Source: Acidobacteriaceae bacterium (GTDB taxonomy: Bacteria > Acidobacteriota > Terriglobia > Terriglobales > Acidobacteriaceae). Taken from it: 40,097 nucleotides of DNA. The notes under the pieces were generated by a model that saw only the letters and a program-made list of their open reading frames with translations, did not search any database and was not told where the DNA came from. The translations under genes were made by a program, and so were the position numbers. Positions 32,964 to 40,097 of this stretch are shown in pieces; position 1 is the first letter of the stretch; the number at the start of each line of letters is the position of its first letter. Location: positions 19,819-59,915 of the forward strand of contig PLXP01000226.1 in assembly GCA_003151435.1 (NCBI GenBank), given 5' to 3'.

Positions 32964-34709
32964 TCAGCGGTAGCCTTTGGTACGAAAACGCGAAACCTGC
33001 ACGTAGAACACGTTGGTATCGGTTCCCGGGTTGTGCAGACTGATGTTGGCGTTCGACAGGTGCTGGTAGCGGTAACCGATGCTTACCGACTGCCTGCGCT
33101 TGCGATAGAATGTCAACCCGGCGCCAAAATCAATGGTGTACATAAACTGCGAACCCTGAGGCGAGAGAACACGCTGGCCAAAGTAGACGAAACCGCCATT
33201 GCTGGAGAGGAAGGGCTGCACCCGGCTCTCCGGGAAGAAGGACGCCCTCAATCCTGCCGGGCTCACTCCGCCGCCGTATGTCCGTGAGCGGAGATGCTGG
33301 TCATATTTGGAGATGACTTTCACGCCGGTCTTCGGCTCGTCCAACATGGCGGGTATCGTCACCTCGGGTGAGTAGCGCAGATTCCATTTGCCACCGGGGT
33401 ACAGCAGATAGGAATACTGCACGGCAAGTGGCATGTACTTGATGTCCTTCGCATAGCCCCAGATATGGCCGCTCATCAGCGACATTCCCCACCACGCGCC
33501 AAACTCATGCACGCCTCCGTAATGGGGCCACTCGGGCAACACCTCGCGATTGTGCGCGCGCTGCGTAACGCCTGCTCCGGCGCCGTCCGAGGTGGAGGGC
33601 GGCCCACCGGCGGAAGCCGGCTCGAGACTGGCGACCTCATCCTCCGGTCCGGGCGGCTCACTGAAGAAGCTGTAGGCCTTTACCGGGCGATCGTCGCGGT
33701 ACCACGGTGGACGCCAGCGAAGGATATTGGCCGTGGCGCGCGACGGCGTGAATAAACTAATGGCAAGAAGCGCAAACGGACCGTGGGGTTTCTCCTCAAA
33801 CTTGCGCACCACATGCTTGTCCAGCAGATCCTCGGCAATGGTCCATCCCAAGCCGACCACCGGCGTGGTTACCAGTTCCACGTCGCCGGTATCGTTTTGT
33901 TTTACGCCGTTCACTGAGTCAGTAGGGTGGTCCCCGTTGTGGCCAACTCCGGCTTCACCAAACGGACCGAATTTCCATTCAAAGCTATATGCCGTGGAGA
34001 AGGCCATGGCCCGAAGCCGACTCTTCCAATACTGCTTGTTATTGCCGAATTCGAGCGTCATACCCTTGGGATCGTTCTGGATCCACAGATAGTTCGTAAT
34101 GGATCCCATTATCCCGTGGCCGACATAGTCGTCGACAAAGGGATTGCCATCGTGCCATTGGCCCCAGCGCCACCCGAGGTCGCTGTCGAACCATCGCTGG
34201 AACCACTTGCCGGTCGTGGTTTCATACCGATACCAATAGCTCGTGTACAGGTTCCCGCCATTCTGAAATGCATTAAAGACGGACGAACTGATGATGAGCT
34301 GATGCCAGTGAACGCGGCACTCCCTGGCGCCGGTTTGGTCATAAGGGCATTGATTCAAGGGCACTCGGGTTGAGACGGCAGGCGAAACGCCGAAGCCCAT
34401 CGGGTCGCCTATCGACTCCGGGGATTCCGGATTCTCGTCGAACGAACTGGATTCTCCAGTCGATGCATCTCCCATTTCACTGGCCGGCCTCGGCGCATCG
34501 GGTAAGTCGGCGTCTGTGGCATGGGGTATGCCGGCGTGGACAACGGCAGCAAGTGGGGTGACCTGAACTGCGGTCGTTTGCGCAGGATCGGTTGCACTTT
34601 GAGGCTGAGCACTGGTTGTGCCCGCCACGAAAAATAGTGGAAGCAGGAGAAGGACCTGGAAGGCGCATCCGCGATCTTGGCGAGCGAGTAACTTACTCAA
34701 CAGCAACAT
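32964..34709 (-). CDS. Outer-membrane protein with C-terminal PagL-like lipid A deacylase domain
   Basis: This is a 581-residue exported protein. The ATG at 34709 has AGGAG four bases upstream. The signal peptide is MLLLSKLLARQDRGCAFQVLLLLPLFFVAG with cleavage near TSAQ. An Asp/Pro/Ser-rich linker follows. The first folded part (about 110-310) carries NPFVDDYVGHGIMGSITNYLW and SFEWKFGPFGEAG, resembling a DUF3943-like outer-membrane domain. The C-terminal ~180 residues form beta-strands ending GYRYQHLSNANIS...NPGTDTNVFYVQVS. Here His 550 and Ser 552 match the His-Ser of PagL (acyloxyacyl hydrolase, lipid A 3-O-deacylase). PagL itself is only about 150-170 residues, so this is an unusual two-part protein. 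It may remodel lipid A. Activity is inferred. Confidence 0.85.
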   Translation of the reverse strand: MLLLSKLLARQDRGCAFQVLLLLPLFFVAGTTSAQPQSATDPAQTTAVQVTPLAAVVHAGIPHATDADLPDAPRPASEMGDASTGESSSFDENPESPESIGDPMGFGVSPAVSTRVPLNQCPYDQTGARECRVHWHQLIISSSVFNAFQNGGNLYTSYWYRYETTTGKWFQRWFDSDLGWRWGQWHDGNPFVDDYVGHGIMGSITNYLWIQNDPKGMTLEFGNNKQYWKSRLRAMAFSTAYSFEWKFGPFGEAGVGHNGDHPTDSVNGVKQNDTGDVELVTTPVVGLGWTIAEDLLDKHVVRKFEEKPHGPFALLAISLFTPSRATANILRWRPPWYRDDRPVKAYSFFSEPPGPEDEVASLEPASAGGPPSTSDGAGAGVTQRAHNREVLPEWPHYGGVHEFGAWWGMSLMSGHIWGYAKDIKYMPLAVQYSYLLYPGGKWNLRYSPEVTIPAMLDEPKTGVKVISKYDQHLRSRTYGGGVSPAGLRASFFPESRVQPFLSSNGGFVYFGQRVLSPQGSQFMYTIDFGAGLTFYRKRRQSVSIGYRYQHLSNANISLHNPGTDTNVFYVQVSRFRTKGYR

Positions 34710-35086
34710 TTCACTCCTGCAATTCGCACTTTTCAAGGGTGGCGCGCTAGTTAAGTTGAAAATCCTATGTGGCTTCGGGCTGTGAGAGGTACTTCGCGTA
34801 TTCCAAACCAGTTATGCTTCGGCCAGAAGTTGAGAGTGCGCAGAGAGCACACCAACGTAATGTCAAGTGCAACGCTACACTCGCCGACTCAGCGAAGTCA
34901 AAGGCATTTCGACAGTGCCCTGGAGAGGACGTGTTGAGGCGCGAACCGATCTGTGGGGGGGGACTCGTGTTACTCGGCATTTAAAGGAAGCAGCCCACTT
35001 CAATGCCCGCATCAACTCCAGCCCAAGGCGCACTGCGGCTTCCAATTCCTCGATCCGCAAAGCGCAAACTGGCGTAATATGCATTC
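34710..35086. other. Divergent intergenic region between the PagL-like and lipoprotein genes
   Basis: This 377-bp stretch has no recognised gene. The only clear signal is the TAATAT box at 35075-35080 for the plus-strand lipoprotein gene. It also contains a run of eight G at about 34952-34959. Confidence 0.5.
35075..35080 (+). promoter_or_regulatory. -10 element TAATAT just before a start codon (leaderless)
   Basis: TAATAT ends six bases before the ATG at 35087. No ribosome-binding site is visible, and transcription should begin at or next to the ATG. Confidence 0.5.
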
Positions 35087-35875
35087 ATGCGGCGTATTGC
35101 CACGGTCGCGCTGATCGTCGTTTGGGGATTGCTTTCCGCCTGCGCGCAGCGGACTGCACCACGCAACGGCGCCTCGTACCACGCACCACCGGCGGCTCAT
35201 GGGGGGTTTAACGGTTCAGCCCTCAGCAGAAGCAGGTCAGCCTCCGGCAGATTCGCAGGCACTCCGCACTTTCCTGCCGGAAGCTTCTCCAACGGAGTTC
35301 ATGCCTCCCAGCGGGGTGTTCGCGAGCATTCCGGTGTGCGCCCCCCGTACCCCGACTCCCGTCACCGTCGAATGCCGTACCGGGGTGAATACCGCAGTGG
35401 ATACCCCTACGGCTATCTGGGCTATCCAGGCTTGGTTAGCCCATTTCTCCTGGGAAATCCCGGCTCTTATTATAATGCGTACCCGGATTCTTCGAGTAAT
35501 GACGACGGACAGGTGGCGCCCGATTACGCACAGGCCCCGCCTGATGACGCTTCAGAGGAGTACGATGCGCAGCAGGCCGATCAGGGGCAACCAATGCCTC
35601 CTGCTCCGTACTCGCGCTCTACCTATCGTCCTTCCTCTTCGCAACCATCTGCAGCGCAGGCCCCGGTTCAGCCCGGCGAGCAGTTGGTCACCCTGGTGTT
35701 CAAAGACGGCCGTCCTCGTGAGCAGATTCATAACTACATCCTGACCCGAACCGCGCTCTATGTCCTGGATCAGGATCATCGTCAAATCCCGATCGACGAA
35801 TTCGATTTGGCTGCGACCAAAAAGGCCAATCAAGACAGCGGCGTCGACTTCGAACTCCCCGGAGCCTCCCGGTAG
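35087..35875 (+). CDS. Low-complexity lipoprotein of unknown function
   Basis: This is a 262-residue protein with a lipoprotein signal (MRRIATVALIVVWGLLSAC, lipid-bearing Cys 19). Residues 20-200 are rich in Ser, Pro, Gly, Tyr, Gln and Arg and probably unstructured. The last ~60 residues look folded: EQLVTLVFKDGRPREQIHNYILTRTALYVLDQDHRQIPIDEFDL. This ends in a small SH3-like or beta-rich segment. No known function is recognised. It is preceded by a -10 box at the start codon and followed by a hairpin at 35918-35948. It is transcribed divergently from the PagL-like gene, so they may share envelope-related control. Confidence 0.8.
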   Translation: MRRIATVALIVVWGLLSACAQRTAPRNGASYHAPPAAHGGFNGSALSRSRSASGRFAGTPHFPAGSFSNGVHASQRGVREHSGVRPPYPDSRHRRMPYRGEYRSGYPYGYLGYPGLVSPFLLGNPGSYYNAYPDSSSNDDGQVAPDYAQAPPDDASEEYDAQQADQGQPMPPAPYSRSTYRPSSSQPSAAQAPVQPGEQLVTLVFKDGRPREQIHNYILTRTALYVLDQDHRQIPIDEFDLAATKKANQDSGVDFELPGASR

Positions 35876-36430
35876 GGTTGGCCGTTCTTGCGATGCTGCA
35901 ACGGGTCTCGAGATTGCGAAGCGCGGATTGCCTTAAAGGTAACGCTTCTATGCCGGGAAACCAAACCTTCGCCAAGCCCGGCCGTCGAACCTGCAGGAGC
36001 CGTCTCTAAATGGCTCCTATGACGATGGTTCAGTCTTCCCTGTGGCCTTTTCTTCATCGTTGCCGAGTCGGAAGTTTCTTAAAAGTGAGTGTTCCCGTGT
36101 TGAATGCGAAGTCGGATGAGAGTTGCGCGAAGCGGGACAAGGCTGGCATACTTCACCCTAAGCAGGCCCAAGCCGACCTATCCGGCAATGTCTGCGGGGC
36201 ATCTTTCCGCCATCGCCCATAGACTGCGATGGTTCGTTTTCCCGATTCCTTACTGCCTTGATTCCGTCTTTCGACACATGTTCCACTTCTGATCCTCCGC
36301 AGCCGTTGCACTTTCCATCGCTGGCTAAACAACCAGGGCCACGATAGGCAAGATTGATGACGGCGCAGATGGGCAAACCTGAGGAAGTTTTCCCCGCGCG
36401 ACTGTTTGCTGGGGCCGAAGGATAGAACGA
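35876..36430. other. 555-bp gap with three inverted repeats ahead of the 23-heme cytochrome gene
   Basis: No coding sequence is recognised. Three hairpin candidates are present. GAAGCG/CGCTTC (35918-35923 with 35943-35948) has an inner TTGCCTT/AAGGTAA pairing. AGGAGCC/GGCTCCT lies at 35995-36001 with 36012-36018. CCATCGC/GCGATGG at 36210-36216 with 36226-36232 is followed by TTCGTTTT and could act as a terminator. Whether these sit in a leader of the cytochrome mRNA depends on an unmapped start. Confidence 0.5.
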
Positions 36431-38380
36431 ATGGAAGGCACGACCCGATCGCTGGTCTGGTGGTTGCTCGTCACTTGCGCTCTTTGCTTCACCAGGGTGG
36501 CGAATGCGCAGATATCTCCGGGACCTCTCGCGAGACCGCACGAGAGCCTGAGCGGTGCGGCAAACTGCATCAAGTGTCATGAAGTCTCCACTAAAGCGCC
36601 TTCGTTTCGCTGTCTGGAATGCCATCGCGAAATTGCAGCAGAGTTACAGCAGAACAAGGGGCTTCACGCCACCTTCCCGAGGTCGGGACCTCCCGGTGCA
36701 GCCTGCGTAAAATGCCACTCCGATCACAACGGTGCGGACTTCGCGATGGTGCGCTGGGACCCCACCCCAAAGGGCTTCGACCACGCGAAGACCGGCTATA
36801 TGCTCGACGGGAAGCATGTGGGCGTGGCCTGCCGCACGTGTCATACCGCGCAACATATCTCCGCTTCAGCGAGGGCGCTGCTCACACGCAAGGATCTGAA
36901 TCGCACCTGGTTCGGCCTATCGCCCAGCTGCATCACCTGCCATGAGGATAAGCACCAGGGGCGCTTCGGAACGGAATGCAAAACGTGTCATTCGACGACG
37001 GACTGGAAAGCAGCAACCATCAACAGGGAGAACTTTGACCACTCGAAGACGCGTTACCCGCTCACCGGCGAGCATCGGCACGTCTTATGCGAAAAATGCC
37101 ACACGTCCGGAACAGATGGGCTGCCGCGATACACGGGCCTGAAGTTCTCAAGCTGCTCTGACTGTCATAGCGATCCGCACAAGGGCGAGTTCAAGCAGGG
37201 ATGCGAATCCTGCCATGCAACCTCTACCTGGAAGAAATCTACCTTCACGTCGACGTTCGATCATTCGAAGACAAAATTCCCTTTGCTTGGCAAACATCTC
37301 GAGGTCTCATGCATCACCTGCCATCAGGGCGAGAACTTCAGGGCCCCGATCGCCCACGACCTCTGCTCGGATTGCCACAAACCCGACCCGCACGGCGGAC
37401 AATTTCTGAAGCGGGCTGACGGAGGCAGATGCGAGAGCTGCCACACGGTGCAGGGGTGGATTCCGTCGAAGCATGCGGCGGCGGATCATGCCAAGACAGG
37501 CTTCCCGCTTGTGTCACCCCATGCGAAGGTGCCGTGCGCGTCCTGTCATACCCCGGCGGGCAAGGCGACGCGGTACAAGATCAAGTTTGCGCTGTGTGTG
37601 GATTGCCACAAGGATGAACACGAAGGCCAGTTTGCGGGGGGACCGTGGGAGAACCGTTGTGAGCGGTGCCACGACGGAGCAACCTTCAAAGCGACGAGTT
37701 TCTCGCTGACCAAACACCAGAAGTCCAGCTTCCCGCTGACGGGTGGACACGAGGCGGTGGCCTGCATCGATTGCCACAAAGCGCCAACTGGCTCAAAGGT
37801 GGCCCTCTATCACTTCAGTCATCTTGGTTGCACAACCTGTCATGAGGACGTTCACAAAGGGCAGTTTGCCGGGCGGATGGCCACACCCGACGCAACGGGC
37901 AAACCGTTGGGATGTGGGGTCTGCCACTCGACAAAGGAATGGAAGGACCTGGCGAAATTTGACCATTCGCGAACGGATTTTCCACTGATTGGGTCTCATC
38001 GTGCCGTGGCCTGCGCCGATTGCCACAAGCCGCCGAACATGGAACTAACGATGGTGCACGTCAAATTCACCCGCGCCCCGAAGGCCTGCAATGAGTGTCA
38101 CGAGAACCCTCACGCAGACCAGTTCGGCACACGCGGCAGTAACTGCGCGACCTGCCACAACAGCAACAAATGGAGACCTTCTCTCTTCGATCACGACAAG
38201 ACGGCATTTCCACTCCAAGGCGGCCATGAGGACGTTGCATGCTCAGCCTGCCATACGCTCAAGAAGCCGGTGAATGGGACCCTGGTCCTGTTTTACAAGC
38301 CGACGCCAACGGCGTGCGAGGCTTGCCACGGAGCAAACATTCCCAAAGCCTCAGAACGCAAGGATGGAGAGAGTAAATGA
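36431..38380 (+). CDS. Exported 23-heme c-type cytochrome
   Basis: This is a 649-residue secreted protein with 23 CXXCH heme-attachment motifs. The ATG at 36431 has GAAGGA eight bases upstream, and the signal peptide ends ANAQ (about residue 26). About seven modules repeat the pattern FDHxKTxFPLxGxHxxVxCxxCH. The extra His in FDH and GxH are likely distal ligands for bis-His hemes. Between modules, CHxDxHxGxF segments link neighbouring hemes. This is the 'doubled CXXCH' or cytochrome c3-like type used for long-range periplasmic or extracellular electron transfer. No transmembrane anchor or lipid box is seen. A second related gene follows after 420 bp. The electron donor and acceptor are unknown. 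Confidence 0.93.
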   Translation: MEGTTRSLVWWLLVTCALCFTRVANAQISPGPLARPHESLSGAANCIKCHEVSTKAPSFRCLECHREIAAELQQNKGLHATFPRSGPPGAACVKCHSDHNGADFAMVRWDPTPKGFDHAKTGYMLDGKHVGVACRTCHTAQHISASARALLTRKDLNRTWFGLSPSCITCHEDKHQGRFGTECKTCHSTTDWKAATINRENFDHSKTRYPLTGEHRHVLCEKCHTSGTDGLPRYTGLKFSSCSDCHSDPHKGEFKQGCESCHATSTWKKSTFTSTFDHSKTKFPLLGKHLEVSCITCHQGENFRAPIAHDLCSDCHKPDPHGGQFLKRADGGRCESCHTVQGWIPSKHAAADHAKTGFPLVSPHAKVPCASCHTPAGKATRYKIKFALCVDCHKDEHEGQFAGGPWENRCERCHDGATFKATSFSLTKHQKSSFPLTGGHEAVACIDCHKAPTGSKVALYHFSHLGCTTCHEDVHKGQFAGRMATPDATGKPLGCGVCHSTKEWKDLAKFDHSRTDFPLIGSHRAVACADCHKPPNMELTMVHVKFTRAPKACNECHENPHADQFGTRGSNCATCHNSNKWRPSLFDHDKTAFPLQGGHEDVACSACHTLKKPVNGTLVLFYKPTPTACEACHGANIPKASERKDGESK

Positions 38381-38800
38381 CAATAAGTTCATAAAAGCTT
38401 TTCTGATAGACCGACTCAGCGTTGATGTTGTAATCTCGTTTTCAGTTGCTCCTATACATTGCACTACTTTTTGATCGTTGCCGGTTGCCTCGAGAATGTA
38501 ACAGATTCTCGGTAGACACGTCTAAAGAAGGCCACGCGCCAACCCCTGAAGCTAGTTGACAGCTTCATTGGCAGCGAATGTAAGCTTCGTGTAAACCCTG
38601 TAATTGTGATGATGGCATGACGCTCGCGAAATAGCCTGAACTCGCACCATTGGAGTTCACTGAGTTCAAGTGTTTGTGCCGTGGCACCTTTTACCGTGCC
38701 CGGCATTCTTGGACTTGAGGTATCGCGACGAGTTGTGCGTGCATTTGGCGGCGACTCGCATTTGGTCTGAGTTTGCATAACTGAACGCGCGGGGAAAAGG
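38381..38800. other. 420-bp gap between the two multiheme cytochrome genes
   Basis: It contains the TTGACA promoter with overlapping dyad at 38547-38584 and a GGCAC/GTGCC pair near 38683-38700. No coding sequence was recognised. The separate promoter suggests the second cytochrome gene can be transcribed independently. Confidence 0.5.
38547..38584 (+). promoter_or_regulatory. TTGACA promoter overlapped by TGAAGCT-N7-AGCTTCA dyad
   Basis: Consensus TTGACA at 38556-38561, a 17-base spacer and TGTAAG at 38579-38584 form a moderate promoter. TGAAGCT (38547-38553) and AGCTTCA (38561-38567) are a perfect 7-bp inverted repeat centred on the -35 box. A regulator bound there would block RNA polymerase. 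The leader would be about 210 bases long. Confidence 0.45.
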
Positions 38801-40097
38801 ATGCACCGTAGGCGCTGGCTCGCCACGATCGCACTTGGGCTTGCTCCGATGCTCGTCGGCATGGCTTCTGAGAAGCCGACCGAAGGCGTTCGGCCTAATG
38901 TCGGCGGCCCTCAAGCGAAGGTAAGCAATCCTCACGGGCCGATTTCGATCCCGTGCCAGAACTGTCACACCTACACCAGTTGGAAACCCATCCGGTCAAA
39001 CCCCGAATTCAATCACGATCAAACCGGGTATCCCTTGCGGGGCATGCACCAGAAGGTCGGTTGTTCGAAGTGCCACACCAGCCTGGTGTTCAAGAACGTC
39101 AGCAGCCACTGCGCCGATTGCCACGCGGACATACACCGCCGGCAGTTTGGAGCTAACTGCGAGAGTTGCCATTCCGTGGCGGGCTGGCAAGTCTCGTTAC
39201 AGGCGATTAAAAATCATCAGAATCGCTTTCCGCTTGTGGGTGCGCATGCTCTGGTTCAATGCGACCAGTGCCACAAGAACGCTGCCGCCGGACAGTTCGC
39301 GGGCCTATCGACTTCTTGCTATTCGTGCCACCAGAAAGATTTTCTGACGCCCGTCATCGATCACGTCGGACTCGGGTTTCCATCTACTTGCGAGTCTTGC
39401 CACAGCATGGACAGTTGGTTCAATGCCAAGTTCGACCACCTGAAGTACACGGGCTACGCGCTGACCGGAGCGCACGTTACGTTGCCGTGCACCTCGTGCC
39501 ACATTAACAACGTGTTCAAGGGAACGCCGGCAGAATGCTACTCGTGCCACGTCACCGATTTTACGAAGAGCAACAATCCGCCCCATGTGCAACTCGGCCT
39601 GCCGCACGACTGCGCCAGTTGCCACTCGACGAGTGACTGGAACAACGCCAAGTTCGATCACACACTTTATGCGCACTATCCTCTGACCGGGGCACACGCA
39701 AGCGTTACGTGTGCGCAGTGCCATGTCAACAATAACTACAATTCGACGCCCACCGCCTGCTACAGTTGCCACCAGGCGGATTTCACCAAGACCACGAATC
39801 CCAATCACGTCTCGTCGGGCTTCCCCACCGACTGCAGCTTATGCCACACCACTGCCAATTGGACTTCCTCCACCTTTGACCACAGTAAGACTTCCTTCCC
39901 GCTGACCGGCGCACATGTTTCCGTGGGGTGCGCACAGTGCCACACCAACAACAATTTCACAACGTTGCCCAAGGATTGCTACGGATGCCACCAGGCGGAT
40001 TTCACCAAGACCACGGCTCCCAATCACGTCTCGGTCAATTTTCCCACCACATGCGCAACCTGCCATACGACGTCGTCCTGGACGGGTGCCAGCTTTG
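38801..40097 (+). CDS. Exported multiheme c-type cytochrome, 3' end outside window (16 hemes visible)
   Basis: The frame opens at ATG 38801, with GGGGA five bases upstream, and is still open at the last base, giving 432 codons. The signal peptide MHRRRWLATIALGLAPMLVGMA precedes a short Pro/Gly linker. Sixteen CXXCH motifs are visible. From about residue 160, modules of three hemes repeat: a CxxCH before W, FDHxxxxxYPLTGAHxxVxCxxCH, and CYSCHQxDFTK. The unit at the end is 73 residues long. The modules carry the same FDH...GxH ligands as the neighbour, so the two are paralogues. It is likely exported to the periplasm or surface. Total heme number is unknown because the end lies outside. Confidence 0.93.
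   Translation, partial: MHRRRWLATIALGLAPMLVGMASEKPTEGVRPNVGGPQAKVSNPHGPISIPCQNCHTYTSWKPIRSNPEFNHDQTGYPLRGMHQKVGCSKCHTSLVFKNVSSHCADCHADIHRRQFGANCESCHSVAGWQVSLQAIKNHQNRFPLVGAHALVQCDQCHKNAAAGQFAGLSTSCYSCHQKDFLTPVIDHVGLGFPSTCESCHSMDSWFNAKFDHLKYTGYALTGAHVTLPCTSCHINNVFKGTPAECYSCHVTDFTKSNNPPHVQLGLPHDCASCHSTSDWNNAKFDHTLYAHYPLTGAHASVTCAQCHVNNNYNSTPTACYSCHQADFTKTTNPNHVSSGFPTDCSLCHTTANWTSSTFDHSKTSFPLTGAHVSVGCAQCHTNNNFTTLPKDCYGCHQADFTKTTAPNHVSVNFPTTCATCHTTSSWTGASF
39767..40033 (+). repeat. 219-bp tandem coding repeat in the multiheme cytochrome gene
   Basis: The segment starting at 39767 recurs at 39986, exactly 219 bp (73 codons) later. In the first 48 bases of each copy, 30 bases are identical, two differ, and 16 are identical again. 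The near identity at silent positions points to recent duplication or gene conversion. Confidence 0.75.

Noticed and set aside
32922..34959. Runs of eight or nine G at about 32922-32930 and 34952-34959
   Set aside because: They are in non-coding DNA and may be sequencing-sensitive homopolymers. No structure or function could be tied to them.
36371..36379. GGGCAAACC, the conserved 5' core of GEMM-I (c-di-GMP/cGAMP) riboswitches, just before the 23-heme cytochrome gene
   Set aside because: The second core (ACGCAAAGC) and the P2/P3 tetraloop-receptor pattern are absent. The 9-mer can be expected by chance. A Geobacter-like riboswitch here would have been attractive, but the sequence does not support it.
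36158..36430. Minus-strand frame with several Cys residues upstream of the cytochrome gene
   Set aside because: It has no recognisable family or start signal, overlaps the cytochrome gene start and contains the hairpin region. I could not support it as coding.
38682..38700. TGGCAC as a possible sigma-54 -24 element before the second cytochrome gene
   Set aside because: The required GC dinucleotide is not at the right distance. The spacing is off by two bases, and no TTGC is present.

Overview
The window looks like a chromosome segment from an Acidobacteriota bacterium, probably close to the Terriglobia/Acidobacteriaceae. The strongest hint is the run of MacB/FtsX-like permeases that share the N-terminal signature [16 protein letters not shown] and the C-terminal signature [16 protein letters not shown]. 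This is the ADOP (acidobacterial duplicated orphan permease) type. GC-rich DNA, a large He_PIG-repeat lipoprotein and a BlaR1/M56 remnant with LGAEQGR repeats fit the same group. No phylogenetic marker was compared, so this placement is inference.

Region 1 (1-13048, + strand) is one apparent operon. It holds an ADOP permease cut by the window start, a second ADOP permease, a 50-residue ADOP relic with its middle missing, a third full permease, a LolD/MacB-type ATPase, a TolC-family outer-membrane protein, an NtrC-type sigma-54 response regulator and an NtrY-like histidine kinase. Spacings are short or overlapping. No membrane-fusion protein is visible, but the operon begins upstream of the window.

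Region 2 (13063-22683) holds housekeeping and envelope genes: a DusB-like tRNA-dihydrouridine synthase, ribosomal protein L31 with a good sigma-70 promoter, a monoheme cytochrome c, an SGNH hydrolase, a 1565-residue Ig-repeat lipoprotein, a DnaC/IstB-like ATPase with a Cys motif and a 48-residue membrane protein too short for usual ORF calling. A perfect TGTGA-N6-TCACA site lies between the giant lipoprotein gene and the ATPase gene.

Region 3 (22928-32579) carries a single-span membrane protein, an OmpA-like protein behind a near-consensus sigma-54 promoter and a strong terminator, hemE-hemH, a zinc-ribbon gene whose leader can fold into an H-type pseudoknot covering its ribosome-binding site, an amidohydrolase, a GH27 alpha-galactosidase-like enzyme followed by a DUF1287 protein, proline dehydrogenase and a DinB-family protein.

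Region 4 (32656-40097) has an M56/BlaR1 C-terminal relic that keeps its terminator, a two-domain outer-membrane protein ending in a PagL-type lipid A deacylase barrel, a lipoprotein that appears to be transcribed without a leader, and two large exported multiheme cytochromes. The first has 23 CXXCH motifs. The second has 16 in the visible part and runs off the window. The heme supply genes, the cytochromes and the envelope proteins suggest a periplasmic or extracellular electron-transfer capacity, but no porin or terminal reductase is visible here.

The best candidates for something new are the multiheme cytochrome pair, the pseudoknot leader of the zinc-ribbon gene, the internally deleted ADOP relic in a non-orphan ADOP operon, and the sigma-54 promoter of the OmpA-like gene. 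No tRNA, rRNA, CRISPR array or complete insertion sequence was seen.
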